Assembly (NCBI GenBank): GCA_915275065.1
Contig: CAJZGD010000132.1
Span: 1-7,034, forward strand
Source of the DNA: an uncultured Corynebacterium sp.
GTDB taxonomy: Bacteria > Actinomycetota > Actinomycetes > Mycobacteriales > Mycobacteriaceae
Direction: 5' to 3'
Length of the DNA: 7,034 nt
A program made the translations under genes and the position numbers. Position 1 is the stretch's first letter; each line of letters begins with the position of its first letter. This document shows, in pieces, positions 5,333-7,034 of this stretch. The notes beneath the pieces were generated by a model. That model saw only the letters and a program-made list of their open reading frames with translations. It was not told the DNA's origin and did no database searches.

Positions 5333-6666
5333 GCGTTGGCTTGGGTATTGGCTGCCGGCCGATAGCTGATGGCCCACATGAGCGACACGATCATGGACAC
5401 CACCATCAGCCCGTTCCGAATCGCCAACCCAATGACTCCCAGCGTCCCCGTGCCCGGGTGCACTACATCGTCGTAATAGTAGGGGTATACAACTTGCCCT
5501 AGCATTGCCATGAGCAGCATTAACCAGGCCAACACCAGCGGGTATTTCGACCCGTTCGTCCGCAGCAACACCACCGCCATGATGGGCCCCAGCCACAGAA
5601 TATACTGCGGCGAAAATACCTTATTGGCCACGAGCAGCATGAAGATCAGCGTCACCCACACGATCAGCGACCCGTCCGGTGACCATGCGTCTTTCACAAA
5701 TCCCCGCAGCGCCCACGCCATGGCGAACACTAAGGTGGCGAGCATGAGCACGTTGGTCACCATGATTGCGGCATCCACCCCAGGTCCGGTGATTTCGTAG
5801 CTTTTCGACGCCGCATACGTCACCGAATATTCGGCGGCCGCCCCGAACGCGCCCCGAACAATCATGGGGGTTGCCGCAATCGATTCGATTTGCAGCCCCC
5901 GCACTCCCTGGTAGGTGAAGGGCGATAGTAGGCGTTGCACCCCGCTGACCATTGCTACCAGGGCCGACAATCCGATGATTGTGCCCACAAACACCGCAAT
6001 GTACCAATAGGTTGCTTTTCGCCTATAGCCGCGCACCAGGCCGATGGCCAGCACTCCCGGCCATAGCTTAATCATGGTTGCTGTTCCCAGCAGCGCCGAG
6101 CTGATCCGCGGATAGTAGAACAATAACAAGGCTGTCACCCCCACCAGCACTGCGGGAACCAGGTCGAGTCGTTGCACCGAAACGTGCCCGGTGCACACCG
6201 CGAACACCGCCCAAAACCCGGCAGCCAGGATTTGGGACTTCCGGGATCTGGCCGCGCCACTGTTGAGCAGCAGCACGAAAAACAGGGCATCAATAACCAT
6301 GCAAAACCCACCAAACATTGCAAGATAGTGTTCGGTGCTGCGGTGGCTAAACCAAAACACCACATGTGCCGGCCAGGTGCCTACTGCCGGGTATTCCGTC
6401 AAGCCGTCAGGAAACTCGCCTCTGAGCGACGAAAAATAGTAGCGGATATCCCCCTCGGGCATTTCGGTGGTGGCGAGAATCCCCAGGAGAAGCATGTGGC
6501 AGATGAACCACCAAACCCATAGTCCTACCCGGTCGGTGGGCCGTAACTGTGATTGGGAAAACGCTAACGATGAGGGTGGCGGTGGGGTAGCAGCAGGAGT
6601 CATTGTGGACATAGTGAAATCTAACGAGCCTTTATCAATCGATCCTTGGTAGAACTTATGGCGCAT
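5329..6666 (-). CDS. GT-C membrane glycosyltransferase, GT87/DUF2029-like (probable mannosyltransferase)
   Basis: This 445-residue polytopic protein has roughly ten hydrophobic spans (first at about 47-65, last at about 407-433). Features typical of GT87/DUF2029 enzymes are a conserved Asp in the first external loop (EGDIRYYF, D73) with the following TEYPAVGTWP (90-99), RLDLVPA (166-172), IKLWPG (199-204) and SPQYILWLGP (352-361). Family members in mycobacteria and corynebacteria use polyprenyl-phospho-mannose outside the membrane to extend PIMs, LM or LAM. Donor, acceptor and linkage cannot be read here, and an arabinosyl or other pentosyl role is possible. The start is uncertain: ATG 6666 lacks a visible Shine-Dalgarno, while in-frame ATGs at 6612 (427 residues) and 6603 (424) remove a polar leader. 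TAGATT lies just before ATG 6612 and could drive a leaderless transcript. The proline-rich segment 27-32 precedes the first membrane span. Confidence 0.85.
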   Translation of the reverse strand: MRHKFYQGSIDKGSLDFTMSTMTPAATPPPPSSLAFSQSQLRPTDRVGLWVWWFICHMLLLGILATTEMPEGDIRYYFSSLRGEFPDGLTEYPAVGTWPAHVVFWFSHRSTEHYLAMFGGFCMVIDALFFVLLLNSGAARSRKSQILAAGFWAVFAVCTGHVSVQRLDLVPAVLVGVTALLLFYYPRISSALLGTATMIKLWPGVLAIGLVRGYRRKATYWYIAVFVGTIIGLSALVAMVSGVQRLLSPFTYQGVRGLQIESIAATPMIVRGAFGAAAEYSVTYAASKSYEITGPGVDAAIMVTNVLMLATLVFAMAWALRGFVKDAWSPDGSLIVWVTLIFMLLVANKVFSPQYILWLGPIMAVVLLRTNGSKYPLVLAWLMLLMAMLGQVVYPYYYDDVVHPGTGTLGVIGLAIRNGLMVVSMIVSLMWAISYRPAANTQANA

Positions 6667-6732
6667 ATGATGTTGTTTATTGCAGTCTTGTTGCTCATCA
6701 TGGGGATTAGCAACTCACACCACCCCCGATTG

Positions 6733-6746
6733 GTGATAATTATCAC
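6733..6746. promoter_or_regulatory. Perfect 14-bp palindrome in divergent promoter region
   Basis: GTGATAATTATCAC is a perfect 7+7 palindrome without a spacer, in the roughly 200-base region between the divergently read GT-C gene and tesB. It sits about 67 bases from the GT-C ATG at 6666 and 122 bases from the tesB ATG. It looks like a dimeric-regulator operator. Its TGATAA half-sites loosely recall Fur-family boxes, but it lacks their usual central base, so no regulator is assigned. Confidence 0.5.
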
Positions 6747-6782
6747 TTAATCACTGGTGCTAACGCACGTGTTATCAACATT

Positions 6783-6806
6783 ATGCGGTGCTCAACCTCA
6801 CCGCAT
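6783..6806. repeat. Inverted repeat upstream of tesB
   Basis: ATGCGGTG (6783-6790) and CACCGCAT (6799-6806) are perfect inverted arms of 8 bases around an 8-base loop (CTCAACCT). The right arm runs into TATATC (6807-6812), a possible -10 element for tesB with no obvious -35. The arms would cover the promoter spacer, so the repeat could be an operator or an mRNA hairpin. There is no T-tract of terminator type. Confidence 0.5.
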
Positions 6807-6868
6807 TATATCCTTAACCCCACACAGCCCCATGCGTAGGCCCCGACCCTCAAGTGTGAAGGAAATCC

Positions 6869-7034
6869 ATGACTCACCCCACCGATTACCCGGGAACCCA
6901 CCAGCCGAAAATTGCGGCGATTCTCGACATTGAACAACTCGACCGCTATATTTTCCGCGGCCCCGTCATCCCTACCACCTTTACCCGCACCTTCGGTGGC
7001 CAGGTTGCGGCCCAGGCCCTCGCCGCCGCCATCC
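6869..7034 (+). CDS. tesB: Acyl-CoA thioesterase II, 3'-truncated
   Basis: This is the first 55 codons of a TesB-type hotdog-fold thioesterase, which hydrolyses acyl-CoA to free fatty acid and CoA. The N-terminal pattern IAAILDIEQLDRYIFRG followed by FGGQVAAQALAAA (starting near residue 42) is characteristic of the family, with the FGGQV block in its usual place. The rest lies past the window end; full proteins are about 280-300 residues. GAAGGA (6858-6863) lies five bases before the ATG at 6869, a strong ribosome-binding site that fixes the start. The gene is divergent from the GT-C gene and probably has its own promoter in the intergenic region. No functional link to PIM synthesis is evident beyond general lipid metabolism. 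Confidence 0.92.
   Translation, partial: MTHPTDYPGTHQPKIAAILDIEQLDRYIFRGPVIPTTFTRTFGGQVAAQALAAAI

Noticed and set aside
6690..6714. GTTGCT/AGCAAC inverted repeat with a 13-base loop
   Set aside because: The arms are only 6 bases and cannot be extended. Such repeats are expected by chance in a region of this length.

Overview
This window is a GC-rich chromosomal fragment from a mycolic-acid-lineage actinobacterium, most likely a Corynebacterium. The gene order is thrS, HIT protein, pgsA1, patA, pimA and a LemA-like membrane protein on the + strand, then a GT-C transferase on the - strand, then tesB on the + strand. This order is familiar from corynebacteria, and its first part (thrS to pimA) is shared with mycobacteria. 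The genus is inferred from synteny and protein motifs, not from a database search.

Layout: bases 1-23 are not genomic. They match the 3' end of an Illumina paired-end adapter, so the window begins at a contig end. The 3' two thirds of thrS (threonyl-tRNA synthetase) follows, ending at 1407. A 123-base gap holds an imperfect hairpin. Then come five tightly packed + strand genes: a HIT-family Ap4A phosphorylase-like protein (1531-2145), phosphatidylinositol phosphate synthase (2138-2791), the PIM acyltransferase (2803-3705), phosphatidylinositol mannosyltransferase (3764-4855) and a small LemA-like membrane protein (4874-5332). A polytopic GT-C (GT87/DUF2029-like) glycosyltransferase converges from the - strand (5329-6666), and its stop codon interlocks with that of the LemA-like gene. 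A divergent intergenic region of about 200 bases with palindromes separates it from the start of tesB (acyl-CoA thioesterase II), which runs off the right edge.

How the genes work together: PgsA1 makes phosphatidylinositol phosphate. After dephosphorylation by an enzyme not encoded here, PimA adds the first mannose from GDP-mannose, and PatA acylates that mannose. These are the first cytoplasmic steps to phosphatidylinositol mannosides, lipomannan and lipoarabinomannan. The GT-C protein could act later, on the outer face of the membrane with polyprenyl-phosphate sugars, but its exact reaction cannot be read from the sequence.

I see no mobile element, CRISPR array, tRNA or rRNA gene, and no convincing new system. 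The points most worth a second look are the adapter remnant, the shift in codon style and strand skew inside patA near 3.3 kb, the short LemA-like protein beside pimA, the interlocked convergent stops, and the palindromes upstream of tesB.
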